A stretch of 64,000 nt of DNA from Alphaproteobacteria bacterium (GTDB taxonomy: Bacteria; Pseudomonadota; Alphaproteobacteria; Bin65), in assembly GCA_021776685.1 (NCBI GenBank), contig JAJFFJ010000083.1:1-64000 (forward strand). The letters run 5' to 3'. The position numbers and the translations under genes were made by a program. Of this stretch, positions 26,275-34,469 are shown one piece after another. The first letter of the stretch is position 1; the number at the start of each line of letters is the position of its first letter. The notes under the pieces were generated by a model. The model searched no databases. It was not told the DNA's origin and saw only the letters and a list, made by a program, of their open reading frames with translations.

Positions 26275-27806
26275 GAGGTTTGTCCTCCCGAATATTCCGC
26301 AAGCCAGGCGTCGCGCAGGTCCGGCTTCACCACCTTGCCGGCGGCATTGCGGGGAAAGCTCTCCATCAGGGTCACATGGCTTAAGCGCTGGAATTTAGCC
26401 GACACCCGCTCGTTGACCCAGCTGCGGAGATCATCTGGCGAGATTGTGCCATCGGCAATGACAGCGGCAACGCCGGTCTCGCCCCACTTCGCGTCTGGCA
26501 CCGCGAAGACCACCGCTTCCAAGACGGCGGGATGCTGGGTCACCACATCCTCGATGTCCCGCGGATAGACACTGACGCCGCCGGACTTGAACATGTCCTT
26601 CTTGCGGTCGACCAGAAAGAGGTAGCCGTCCTCGTCCACATAGCCGAGGTCGCCGGAGTACAGCCAGCCGTCGCGAATGGCGCCAGCGGTCAGATCGGGC
26701 CGGTTGTAGTAGCCAGACATGAGGATCGGCCCGCGACCCACGATCTCGCCGATTTCGCCGGCAGGCAGATCGCACCCGTCCTCGCCGACAATGCGCAGGT
26801 CGAATCCCGGCGGCGGTGCGCCGACCGAGCCGAGCTTCTCCGCCAGTTCCGTGCAGTCGAGCAACGTCTGGAACCCTTCCGCCAGACCGTAGAGTTCGTG
26901 CAGCCGGCCTGGTAGAGCAGCTTCTACCTGTTGCTTGTGCTCCAGATGCAGGGGCGCGCCGATGGTCACGAGGCATTTCAGGGTGTCGAACGCTGATGGA
27001 TCGAAGCTCGGGTGGTTGAGCAGCGCCACGATCTGGGTCGGCACCATCATCATGTGCGTGACGGCCTCCGTCCGAACCGTCTCTATCACCGCCGCAGGAT
27101 CGAACGCCCGGTGCAGGATGTAGCGCGCGCCCAGGTAGGCTGCCGGAAGGAAAGTCATGAAAGCGCCGTTGAAAACCAGCGCACCGGTGTGCAGCAGCAC
27201 GGACTCTGGCGCCATGCGCCAGGCGAGCGGATAGAGGGTGCTGTAGTGCCACCGCGCCCGGTGGCTCAAGGTGATGCCCTTGGGCTCGCCTGTAGTGCCA
27301 CTGGAATAGATGATGTTGTAGGGATCTTCGGGTTCTACGCCGGTCGGGGCGGGGGCGTCGCCCGGCGCATCGTTCACCAGGTCGGCATAGGTTCGGTACC
27401 CCGGCCGGCTTCCAGGCCCGACCCAAACATAACGGTCGTCCGCAATCTTCAGTTCGGCGCGCGCATCGTCGAGCGCATCACCGGTCTCCGGTGCGGCGAA
27501 GACGATCGCGGCCTCGGATTGGTTGAGGAGATTGATGATCGCCTGGCGCTGCAGCAACGGGCTCAATGGGACCGCGACAGCGCCTGTCTTCGCGCAAGCC
27601 CAGTAGATGCACAGCAATTCGAGGCAGTTCGGTAGCAAGGTCGCCACCTTGTCGCCTTTGGTTACGTCCGCCTGTATCAGGCCGTTGGCGAGCTGGTTTA
27701 CGCGGGTGTCAAATTCGGCATAGCTCAGGCAGCTGCCTTCGAAGACGACAGCTTCGTGACCGCCGCGGAAGCGGGCCTGGCGATCCAGAATACGTGTCAG
27801 GTCCAA
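26271..27806 (-). CDS. Acyl-CoA synthetase (AMP-forming acid:CoA ligase)
   Basis: 511 residues, full-length ANL-superfamily enzyme. The P-loop is YSSGTTGEPKGITLSH near residues 165-180. The adenylate motif is ELYGLAEG (the usual Thr of YGxTE is replaced by Leu), followed by GWLYSGDLGYVDEDGYL and the hinge DRKKDMFKSGG. The catalytic lysine is in RNAAGKVVKPDLR near residue 495. It would activate a carboxylic acid to its CoA thioester. It sits between the AhpD-like and GST genes, overlapping the latter. Confidence 0.95.
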   Translation of the reverse strand: MDLTRILDRQARFRGGHEAVVFEGSCLSYAEFDTRVNQLANGLIQADVTKGDKVATLLPNCLELLCIYWACAKTGAVAVPLSPLLQRQAIINLLNQSEAAIVFAAPETGDALDDARAELKIADDRYVWVGPGSRPGYRTYADLVNDAPGDAPAPTGVEPEDPYNIIYSSGTTGEPKGITLSHRARWHYSTLYPLAWRMAPESVLLHTGALVFNGAFMTFLPAAYLGARYILHRAFDPAAVIETVRTEAVTHMMMVPTQIVALLNHPSFDPSAFDTLKCLVTIGAPLHLEHKQQVEAALPGRLHELYGLAEGFQTLLDCTELAEKLGSVGAPPPGFDLRIVGEDGCDLPAGEIGEIVGRGPILMSGYYNRPDLTAGAIRDGWLYSGDLGYVDEDGYLFLVDRKKDMFKSGGVSVYPRDIEDVVTQHPAVLEAVVFAVPDAKWGETGVAAVIADGTISPDDLRSWVNERVSAKFQRLSHVTLMESFPRNAAGKVVKPDLRDAWLAEYSGGQTS

Positions 27807-27807
27807 G

Positions 27808-28413
27808 CTATACCTGCGGCGGCGGGAGGTTCTTCGGGCCTGAGGTATCCGCCATGCCTGCGGCGATCATCTCCCTGTAATAGTCCATGTAGCGGCCGGA
27901 CATTTTCTCGGGTGCGCCGCGGGCGCGGAAAAGGTCCTCGTCCCACTTCTTGTCGATGCCGTGGCCTTCGATCATGCGGTTGAACCAGTTCCAGCTGGCA
28001 CAGACGGTGATCGCCAGCGTCAAATCTTCCTCGTTCCAGCCGGCCTTGTAACAGGCGATGGCGTCATCGTCGGTCATCTGGCTGGGGGTCAGGGTCAGCT
28101 TGCGGACATATTTCAGAACCGGCTTGAAGCGATCCTCCACGGGCGCGGTGTCGATGTCGTCCACGAGCTTCTGGAACAGGTCCTCGTCGATACCGAGCGC
28201 CATGCAGACATTCTTGTGGGCGCCGAAGCAGAAGTCGCAGGCGTTCAGGAGCGATGTGAAGGCGGCGATGATCTCTTTCTCATTTTGCGTCGGCCCCGCG
28301 GGGTAGCTCATCAGCCGGTCGATGAAGTCCATATAGGGCTCGAACAGATCCCATTTGGACATCTGCAGCTGGGACATCGAGATGATGCCGTCATGGCTCG
28401 GGAAATAGGTCAT
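27808..28413 (-). CDS. AhpD/carboxymuconolactone-decarboxylase-like protein
   Basis: About 201 residues from ATG 28413, chosen because GAGGA lies just upstream; the frame extends to 28449. The AhpD-type redox motif is CDFCFGAH (C-x2-C-x3-H) near residues 68-75, within FTSLLNACDFCFGAHKNVC. Family members are peroxidase-related or ring-fission decarboxylating proteins. Two bases separate it from the acyl-CoA ligase gene. The exact reaction is unknown. Confidence 0.9.
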   Translation of the reverse strand: MTYFPSHDGIISMSQLQMSKWDLFEPYMDFIDRLMSYPAGPTQNEKEIIAAFTSLLNACDFCFGAHKNVCMALGIDEDLFQKLVDDIDTAPVEDRFKPVLKYVRKLTLTPSQMTDDDAIACYKAGWNEEDLTLAITVCASWNWFNRMIEGHGIDKKWDEDLFRARGAPEKMSGRYMDYYREMIAAGMADTSGPKNLPPPQV

Positions 28414-28445
28414 GGCTGGGTCCTCAGGGTGTCTGGTCCGCCGCC

Positions 28446-29429
28446 TCAAGCCGCCTCAAGCTTCCGGGCCATCTTCACCAGCAGATTGTCGGCGATGCCG
28501 GGGCGGCTCCACGGGCACACGGCAAGGCAGATTCCACAGGTCATGTTGTCGACGAAATATGGAATGCATTTGTCGAAATTCACGTACCATTTGCGTTCGC
28601 CGCGAACCATTTGCTTCTCACTGCTAATGGCGTCGGGCGGGCAGGCCTTGGTGCAGACCTGGCAGCTGGCGCAAAACATGTCGGCGCCAAAGACGTCCGG
28701 TGCATCGGCTTCGAGCGGCAGGTCGGTCAGCACCAGGGAGAGGCGAAAATTGGCGCCAAACTTCCGGTGGATCAGCGAGCCATGCTTGCCCAACTCGCCC
28801 ATGCCCGCCTCGATGGCGGCCGGGATCATCAGCACATCCTCGGTCATCGGCCCGGTCTTGGGCGCGCCGTACCAGCCCTGGCTGCGGACCCAGTTGGCAA
28901 GATGTTTGGACGTGTTGCCCGCCCGCTCATACTGGATCATGACCTCGATATAAGCGCTCTCCCCAGGCGCCGCGATCATGGCGTCGAAGTCCTGATCGAA
29001 GGCCATGACAACGGCATACTTGCCCTGCGGCGACGGCCTGTCGGGGTAGGCCCAATCGTCCCGCCACGCGGCGATGCCCACATCGTCCGCGCCAAGCTCC
29101 AGCGCCTTGGCTTTCAGGGCGGCGGTCCATCCACCGGCAGGCGTGTCCGCCGCCTCGGAAGCTACATCCAAAACCTCGATTTCGGCAGTGCGCTGGCGGT
29201 ACTTCCGTGCCTCGGCAATGGCCGCGTTGTCTTTGTCTTTTTCATAGAAGTAGTACATGACCGGCGCATGGGGCGTGGAGTCATCCTGCCGCCAGAACAC
29301 CGGGTTCGGCTGCCGCTTTTCAGTCTCGCCCAGTCCATTGATCTCGTTGCCCGAAATATCCGGCCACAGCTCCAGGACTTCCGGGTTGGGCTCCCACATA
29401 TCGGTGCCGGCATGGTCTTTCGGGGGCAT
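28446..29429 (-). CDS. Corrinoid/iron-sulfur oxidoreductase related to reductive dehalogenases (paralog 1)
   Basis: About 327 residues from ATG 29429 (GGAGAAAG upstream). The core reads MGELGKHGSLIHRKFGANFR followed by LSLVLTDLPL, matching the 'G.LG.HG..I...G...RL..V.TDLPL' corrinoid-domain signature shared by reductive dehalogenases and QueG. Two [4Fe-4S] motifs follow: C-x2-C-x2-C-x3-CP (CASCQVCTKACP, about residues 254-265) and C-x10-C-x2-C-x3-CP (ending CGICLAVCPWSRPG). KWYVNFDKC between them is also RdhA-like. There is no Tat signal, so it is cytosolic, and at about 330 residues it is shorter than respiratory RdhA (about 450-500). It is not typical QueG. The substrate is unknown. Confidence 0.85.
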   Translation of the reverse strand: MPPKDHAGTDMWEPNPEVLELWPDISGNEINGLGETEKRQPNPVFWRQDDSTPHAPVMYYFYEKDKDNAAIAEARKYRQRTAEIEVLDVASEAADTPAGGWTAALKAKALELGADDVGIAAWRDDWAYPDRPSPQGKYAVVMAFDQDFDAMIAAPGESAYIEVMIQYERAGNTSKHLANWVRSQGWYGAPKTGPMTEDVLMIPAAIEAGMGELGKHGSLIHRKFGANFRLSLVLTDLPLEADAPDVFGADMFCASCQVCTKACPPDAISSEKQMVRGERKWYVNFDKCIPYFVDNMTCGICLAVCPWSRPGIADNLLVKMARKLEAA

Positions 29430-29458
29430 ATCTTTCTCCGCTTGGCGTGGCTGCTGGA

Positions 29459-30430
29459 TCACGCGCGCCGACGCGCCATCTTCGCCACGAGGTTGTCAGC
29501 GATTCCAGGCCGGCTCCAGGGGCAGACGGCCAGACAGATGGCGCAGCCGTGATTGTCGACGAAGAACGGCACACATTTCTCGAAATCCACGTACCATTTG
29601 CGCTCGCCCCGGACCATCTGCTTTTCATCGGAAATGGCGTCGGGAGGACAGGCGTTGGTACACACCTGACAATTTGCACAAAAGTCGTCAGCGCCGAAAA
29701 CATCAGATGTATCGGGGTCCAGCGGCATGTCAGTCAGGACCATCGACAGGCGGAAGCTGGCGCCGAACCTCCGGTGAATCAGGGAGCCGTGTTTGCCGAG
29801 TTCGCCCATGCCCGACGCGATGGCCGGCGGGATCATCAGCACATCCTCGGTGGACGGGCCGGTCTTGGCTTCGGCGAACCAGCCCCGGTCGCGGATCCAG
29901 TTGGCCAGGTTTTTGGCGCTGCTGCCGGCCCGCTCATATTGCGCCATCATTTCGACAAAGGCGCTGATGCTGGGTGCGGGCTTCATCTCATCGTAGCTCT
30001 GGATGACCGCCAGAACGATGGCCCGGGTCCCCTTGGGCGCTGGGCGGTCCGGATAGGTCCATTCGGAATTCCAGACACAGATGCCCGCGTCGTCGGCTTT
30101 CAGGTCCAGCGCCGCCTGCTTGACGGCGCTGGTCCAGCCGCCGGCCGGTTCCGGCGCAACCTCTGATGCGATGTCATGAACCTCAATAGCATCGGTCCGT
30201 TCACGGAATTTGCGCGCCGGGGCCGTTCGCGGATCGGCCATGCCTTTTTCAAAGAAATAGTACATCGCCGGCGCGTGGGGCGTGGAGCCATCCGTGCGCC
30301 AGAAAACCGGTGTAGGCGGGCGCTTCTCGGCCTCGCCCAGGCCATTGATGTCGTTGCCGGAGACATCAGGCCAGATTTTCATCACCTCTGGATTTGGCTG
30401 CCACGCCTGAGCCGAGCCTTTAGAGGCCAT
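29459..30430 (-). CDS. Corrinoid/iron-sulfur oxidoreductase related to reductive dehalogenases (paralog 2)
   Basis: About 323 residues from ATG 30430 (GGGAGGGAAG upstream). It aligns with the adjacent paralog almost without gaps, roughly two-thirds identical by eye, with the same corrinoid signature (GELGKHGSLIHRRFGASFR) and the same cysteine spacing (CANCQVCTNACPPDAI; CAICLAVCPWSRPG). The second cluster differs in CVPFFVDNHGC. The N-terminal NPEVMKIWPDVSGNDINGLG is shared only with its partner. A heteromeric complex or sequential reactions are possible. No electron-donor gene is adjacent, so an outside ferredoxin or flavodoxin is needed. Confidence 0.85.
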   Translation of the reverse strand: MASKGSAQAWQPNPEVMKIWPDVSGNDINGLGEAEKRPPTPVFWRTDGSTPHAPAMYYFFEKGMADPRTAPARKFRERTDAIEVHDIASEVAPEPAGGWTSAVKQAALDLKADDAGICVWNSEWTYPDRPAPKGTRAIVLAVIQSYDEMKPAPSISAFVEMMAQYERAGSSAKNLANWIRDRGWFAEAKTGPSTEDVLMIPPAIASGMGELGKHGSLIHRRFGASFRLSMVLTDMPLDPDTSDVFGADDFCANCQVCTNACPPDAISDEKQMVRGERKWYVDFEKCVPFFVDNHGCAICLAVCPWSRPGIADNLVAKMARRRA

Positions 30431-30477
30431 CACTTCCCTCCCGCAATCCCGTTCTCGCAAATAGTCCTGCCGACTGC

Positions 30478-31095
30478 CTAGTCCTTGTGCGGGGCGTGGT
30501 CGCCCTCGACCATGTGGAACATGCGGCCGACGGGCTCCTCCCAGACCAGGTTCCGCTCCATGGCGCGGGCGGGCATGTCCTGGATGACATACTGGATGGC
30601 AGGTTCATCGCCGGTATTGATGTGCTCGTGAAGGCCCATCGACGGGCAGGCGAAGGTGTCGCCCCGCTCCCATTCAAACTTGTGGCCTTCGACGATGGAA
30701 TATCCCGTGCCCTGGACGATGTGATAGAGCGCGAAGCTGTTGTGCCGGTGGGGCAGGATATGTTCGCCCGGATTGAAGATTTGGATGCCGATGAAGGTCG
30801 AGGGCACGGCGCCGCCGGCGTCTCCGGTATCCTCGTTGACCAGGGCGATGAAGCGGCGGTCGGCCCGGCGCAGCGGATCGGCAGCAACCTCGTCCAGACG
30901 CGGCTTCAGGTCCTGCCAGCGCCAGAAGGCCGGGCGCACATTCTTCTTGATCAGGAAGGGATAATATTCGTCGTCGGTCATGAACTGGGCCCAGGGCGTA
31001 TCTACCGTGGCGTCGACTTCGTCGTGGCCTTCGGTGGTCTCCGCCATTTTCGTGCCATCCTTGGCGGCCTGGTCCGGTTTGATCTGTTCGTTCAT
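30478..31095 (-). CDS. Cupin-domain protein, possible ring-cleaving dioxygenase (gentisate-dioxygenase-like)
   Basis: 205 residues from ATG 31095 (GAGGGAGACGGAT upstream). A single cupin barrel is visible: motif 1 PGEHILPHRHNSFALYHIVQG (two His of the metal site, near residues 102-104) and motif 2 GDTFACPSMGLHEHINTGDE with further His. The pattern resembles the gentisate 1,2-dioxygenase/1-hydroxy-2-naphthoate dioxygenase group, but those have two cupin domains and about 340 residues, so this is only a half-size relative. It is the first gene of the operon and divergent from the LysR gene. Confidence 0.85.
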   Translation of the reverse strand: MNEQIKPDQAAKDGTKMAETTEGHDEVDATVDTPWAQFMTDDEYYPFLIKKNVRPAFWRWQDLKPRLDEVAADPLRRADRRFIALVNEDTGDAGGAVPSTFIGIQIFNPGEHILPHRHNSFALYHIVQGTGYSIVEGHKFEWERGDTFACPSMGLHEHINTGDEPAIQYVIQDMPARAMERNLVWEEPVGRMFHMVEGDHAPHKD

Positions 31096-31194
31096 ATCCG
31101 TCTCCCTCGTCACGCCGCCGCGGTTCGCGCGGGCGGCGGGTGCAGTATAGCTGAATTGGGCGGTATCGCAGGCGTGATCTTGGCGATCTATATT

Positions 31195-31229
31195 CATTTG
31201 TAAATGGAATGAAATTTATATAGTTCATT
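31195..31229. promoter_or_regulatory. Inverted repeats in the LysR / catabolic operon divergent region
   Basis: Two dyads lie just before the lysR start: CATTT-GT-AAATG at 31195-31206 and AATGAA-N10-TTCATT at 31208-31229. The region is strikingly AT-rich compared with its flanks. The second has the T-N11-A-like geometry of LysR-family sites, and both share ATTCATT-like half-sites. It is about 100-130 bases upstream of the cupin gene start. Likely operator for the divergent LysR protein (inference). Confidence 0.5.
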
Positions 31230-31235
31230 TCGATT

Positions 31236-32147
31236 ATGAATATGAATGATCTCGACTTGAACCTGCTCGTTATTTTCCGGGCGGTCATGCGCCAGCGCAA
31301 CATCTCCCGGGCGGCGGCTGACCTGGGCCAGTCCCAGCCCACCGTCAGCAACGCCCTTGCGCGCCTGCGCCGTCAGTTGGACGACCCGCTGTTTGTCCGC
31401 GCGCCGCGTGGCGTTGCTCCGACGCCCTATGCCGTCGGCATTGCACCCAAGATCGACGCGGCGCTGGATCTCCTGGCGGACAGCCTGACCCGGTCGGCCT
31501 TCGACCCGGCAACCGCGCGTCGGGATTTCTCCATCATCATGACGGACATTGCCGAAGCGGTGATCCTGCCCCAGGCCCTGCAATCCATCGGCGCCGAGGC
31601 GCCCGGTGTGCATTTTCGCACGCTGCAGCTGCCCAGTGTGGCGGCCGCGGCAGCGCTCCGGCGCGGCGATATCGATCTGGCCATAGGCTACTTGCCGGAA
31701 TTCGAAGCCGGGTTTTACCAGCAGACCGTCTTTGAAACCGACTATGTGGTCATCGGCGCGGCGGACAACCCGCTGCTGGCGCGACGGCTCACAACAGCGC
31801 GTTTCGCCCAAGCCCGCCATGCGCTGGCGGAAGCTGCCGGCACCGGCCACCATGTGGTCGAGCGTCTGCTAAAGCGGCAGGGGCTGGATTCGCAGATTGC
31901 CGCCCGCGTCCCGAGGTTCCTTTCACTGCCGCTGATCGTGGCCGCAAGCGATCTGCTGGCCACGGTGCCTCGTCCACTGGGAACCCTGCTCGCCGGTACG
32001 GCGGCGCTCAGGGTTGTCGATCATCCCCTCGACCTGCCGCCGGTGGATATCCGCATGTTGTGGCATGAACGGGTGCACCAGGACCCCGCCAGCCAGTGGC
32101 TACGCCGGCGTCTCGCCGGTGTCTTCGCCCGCACGGTATGGAAGTGA
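31236..32147 (+). CDS. LysR-family transcriptional regulator
   Basis: 303 residues. The N-terminal winged helix-turn-helix is LNLLVIFRAVMRQRNISRAA with QSQPTVSNALARLRRQLDDP, followed by a substrate-binding domain (residues about 90-300). Sequence style (DLNLLVIFRAVM, DDPLFVRAPRGVAPTPYA) matches the NodD/NahR/LinR-like subgroup that controls aromatic-compound pathways. It is divergent from the six-gene operon, which it probably activates in response to the pathway substrate. The start is ATG 31236; a second ATG follows two codons later. Confidence 0.94.
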   Translation: MNMNDLDLNLLVIFRAVMRQRNISRAAADLGQSQPTVSNALARLRRQLDDPLFVRAPRGVAPTPYAVGIAPKIDAALDLLADSLTRSAFDPATARRDFSIIMTDIAEAVILPQALQSIGAEAPGVHFRTLQLPSVAAAAALRRGDIDLAIGYLPEFEAGFYQQTVFETDYVVIGAADNPLLARRLTTARFAQARHALAEAAGTGHHVVERLLKRQGLDSQIAARVPRFLSLPLIVAASDLLATVPRPLGTLLAGTAALRVVDHPLDLPPVDIRMLWHERVHQDPASQWLRRRLAGVFARTVWK

Positions 32148-32217
32148 TGGCGCCGGATTGTATGGCCTTGGGCCGCCAAATCAGGTACGCGAACAACTGG
32201 ATTTTATGGAGGAAGAC

Positions 32218-33060
32218 ATGGGCGAACTTGGCCAGAAGCTAGAAGGGCGCGTTGCCCTGGTCTCGGGCTCGGGCCGCGGCATCGGCCGCGCGCTGGCGCT
32301 GAAGCTGGCAGGTGACGGCGCGCGGGTGGTGGTCAACGATCTCGATGCCGACCCTGCACAAGAGGTGGCCGAAGAAATCAAGGCCATGGGCGGCGAGGTG
32401 GCAGTCTGCGCCGGCAGCGTCACGGAAGACGGCTTTGCCGACAGCTTCGTCAAGACCGCCATGGATACCTGGGGCAGCGTCGACATCATCGTCAACAACG
32501 CCGGCTACACCTGGGACAGCGTCATCCAGAAGATGACCGACGAGCAGTTCGACGCGATCATCGACGTGCATCTGAAGGCGCCGTTCCAGATTTTGCGCGC
32601 GGCAGCCGAGCCAATCCGCGTACTCGCCAAGACAGAAGCAGAGAAGGGCGGCGTACATACCCGCAAGGTCGTCAATATCTCCTCGATTTCAGGGCTTTAC
32701 GGCAATTCAGGGCAGGTCAACTACAGCTCCGCCAAGGCCTCGCTCATCGGCCTGACCCGGGCGCTGGCCAAGGAATGGGGCCGCTACAACGTGACGGTGA
32801 ACTGCGTCGCCTTTGGCCTGATCCACACCCGCATGACTCAGGCCATCGAGGGCGAAGCGCCACCGACGCTCGACATTGGCGGCAACGAAGTGCGCGTCGG
32901 CGTCCAGCCCCATATGCTGCAGATGATGGAGCAAATCATCCCCCTCGGCCGCGGTGGCACGCCGGAAGACGCCGCGAACGCGGTGTATTTGTTCTGCATT
33001 CCGGAGAGCGACTATGTCAGCGGGCAGATCGTGGTCGCCGGTGGCGGATTGCTGATATAG
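32218..33060 (+). CDS. Short-chain dehydrogenase/reductase
   Basis: 280 residues from ATG 32218, preceded by GGAGGAAG; the open frame extends upstream into lysR without support. SDR motifs are SGSGRGIGRALALKLAGDGA, VNNAGYTW, SSISGLYG and the active site YSSAKASLIGLTRALAKEWG (Y-x3-K). The long middle segment with PHMLQMMEQIIPLGRGGTPE suggests a 3-oxoacyl-reductase-like enzyme. It is 70 bases after lysR on the same strand and may be part of the same catabolic locus. Confidence 0.92.
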   Translation: MGELGQKLEGRVALVSGSGRGIGRALALKLAGDGARVVVNDLDADPAQEVAEEIKAMGGEVAVCAGSVTEDGFADSFVKTAMDTWGSVDIIVNNAGYTWDSVIQKMTDEQFDAIIDVHLKAPFQILRAAAEPIRVLAKTEAEKGGVHTRKVVNISSISGLYGNSGQVNYSSAKASLIGLTRALAKEWGRYNVTVNCVAFGLIHTRMTQAIEGEAPPTLDIGGNEVRVGVQPHMLQMMEQIIPLGRGGTPEDAANAVYLFCIPESDYVSGQIVVAGGGLLI

Positions 33061-33155
33061 GGCATTACGAGGCCATCCTTCTGCCCTCATCCTGCCTGTT
33101 AGCAGCGCGGCGATGCCAATCCTGATATCATCTGGTGAATCATCAAGGATCGATC

Positions 33156-33668
33156 ATGCGGGTACTTCTGCTCTTCACACTTGTTGGCCTGCTCGCGACG
33201 CCGGCCCATGCCAGTTTTCGCAGCAACTGGCAAAGCTGTGAGAACGCCCGTGGCGCGGCCGCGATAAAAGCCTGCACCTGGCTGCTGAAATCGGGCCGGC
33301 TCAAAGGCAAGCAAATACCGGCAATCTGGTTCAACCGCGGCTGGCTGCATCATGATCTGAAGCAGTACCAACAGGCGATCCGGGATTACAGCCGCACCCT
33401 GAAGCTTGATCCCCGGCACGGCGCAGCTTTGACCAACCGGGCGAAGGCCTATCTGGATGTGATGCGCTTCGAACCGGCCATCGCAGACTATACCCGCGCG
33501 CTCCGCATCAACCCCAAGGACGCCACGTCCTTCTATTACCGCGGCTTCGCCAACGAAAATCTGGGGCGAAAAGCGGCTGCTATTCGCGATTACCGGGCTG
33601 CCCTGAAGCTGACCCCGTCACAGAAAGAGAGCCGCGCCGGCCTGAAGCGCCTGAGCCCCGCGCGCTAG
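33156..33668 (+). CDS. Exported tetratricopeptide-repeat protein
   Basis: About 170 residues from ATG 33156 (AAGGA upstream), giving a signal peptide MRVLLLFTLVGLLATPAHA. At least three TPR units follow (IWFNRGWLHHDLKQYQQAI, ALTNRAKAYLDVMRFEPAI, SFYYRGFANENLGRKAAAI). Two cysteines in SCENARG and KACTWLLKSG frame the N-terminal region and recur in the next gene, so they may form a disulfide. Probably a periplasmic scaffold. Function unknown. Confidence 0.85.
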   Translation: MRVLLLFTLVGLLATPAHASFRSNWQSCENARGAAAIKACTWLLKSGRLKGKQIPAIWFNRGWLHHDLKQYQQAIRDYSRTLKLDPRHGAALTNRAKAYLDVMRFEPAIADYTRALRINPKDATSFYYRGFANENLGRKAAAIRDYRAALKLTPSQKESRAGLKRLSPAR

Positions 33669-33710
33669 GCAACCGCGGTCCGGTCCCGCTGCACTGGAAA
33701 GGAACGTCAG

Positions 33711-34469
33711 ATGCGCCACATTGGTTCATTTTTCGCCCTGACTCGTATCGCCCTGGCATGCGGTGTCCTGGCGGGACTGTTCACTGTTACCCCAGCCCAC
33801 GCCCAGTTCGACGCCTACTGGCATGTATGCGCGAAGGGGCGGGGCGAGGCGGCCGTGATCTCGTGTGACTGGCTGCTCAAATCCGGCAAGCTGACCCCGG
33901 CGCAACGGCCGATGGTCTATTGGTACCGCTGCTGGGGCAATGTCGTGTTCATGCGCCGCTACAAGGCGGCGGTGGCGGACTGTTCGGCGGCGATCCGGCT
34001 CAAGCCCGATGATGCGCGGTTCTGGCTCGACCGGGGTCTCGCCTGGGCGCGGCAGGGGCGGTACGACAAGTCGATCCCCGATTACACCGAAGCGATCCGA
34101 CTCAAGGCGGACTACGTGCTGGCTTATAACAACCGGGCCATCGACTACCGCAAGACGCGGCAGTGGGCGAAATCGATTGCGGATTACGAGACCCTGATCG
34201 GCCTCCGGCCCCGCCACCCGCAGGCCTACCTTCGTCTGGGCAATCTCTATGAACGGCAGAAATCTTATGCCAAAGCGCTCGCCATCTTCAGCCGCAGCCT
34301 GAAGCTGTTCCCTGGCGATGCCGGCGCAATCCACATCCGCCGCGCCCGTACCCATGAGCGTTTGGGCAACAAAATCGCCGCCATCGCCGATTACCGCGCC
34401 GCCCTCAGGATCGACCCTGAAGACGAGATTGCCCGCACTGCGCTGAAACGGCTGGGACTGGAGCTGTAG
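33711..34469 (+). CDS. Exported tetratricopeptide-repeat protein (paralog of the preceding gene)
   Basis: 252 residues with a signal peptide ending AHAQ near residue 31. It shares with the upstream gene the W-x3-C and ISCDWLLKSGKLTPAQ segments and the end VRAALRIDPEDE-like TPR, but it has about five TPR units instead of three. It is 42 bases after its paralog, so a tandem duplication with repeat expansion is likely. Function unknown. Confidence 0.87.
   Translation: MRHIGSFFALTRIALACGVLAGLFTVTPAHAQFDAYWHVCAKGRGEAAVISCDWLLKSGKLTPAQRPMVYWYRCWGNVVFMRRYKAAVADCSAAIRLKPDDARFWLDRGLAWARQGRYDKSIPDYTEAIRLKADYVLAYNNRAIDYRKTRQWAKSIADYETLIGLRPRHPQAYLRLGNLYERQKSYAKALAIFSRSLKLFPGDAGAIHIRRARTHERLGNKIAAIADYRAALRIDPEDEIARTALKRLGLEL

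Noticed and set aside
28446-30430. Epoxyqueuosine reductase (QueG) as the identity of the two corrinoid/FeS proteins
   Set aside because: They are tandem copies in a catabolic operon. Their N-terminal block and the C-x10-C spacing of the second cluster follow the RdhA pattern more than QueG, and the HEAT-like C-terminus of QueG is missing.
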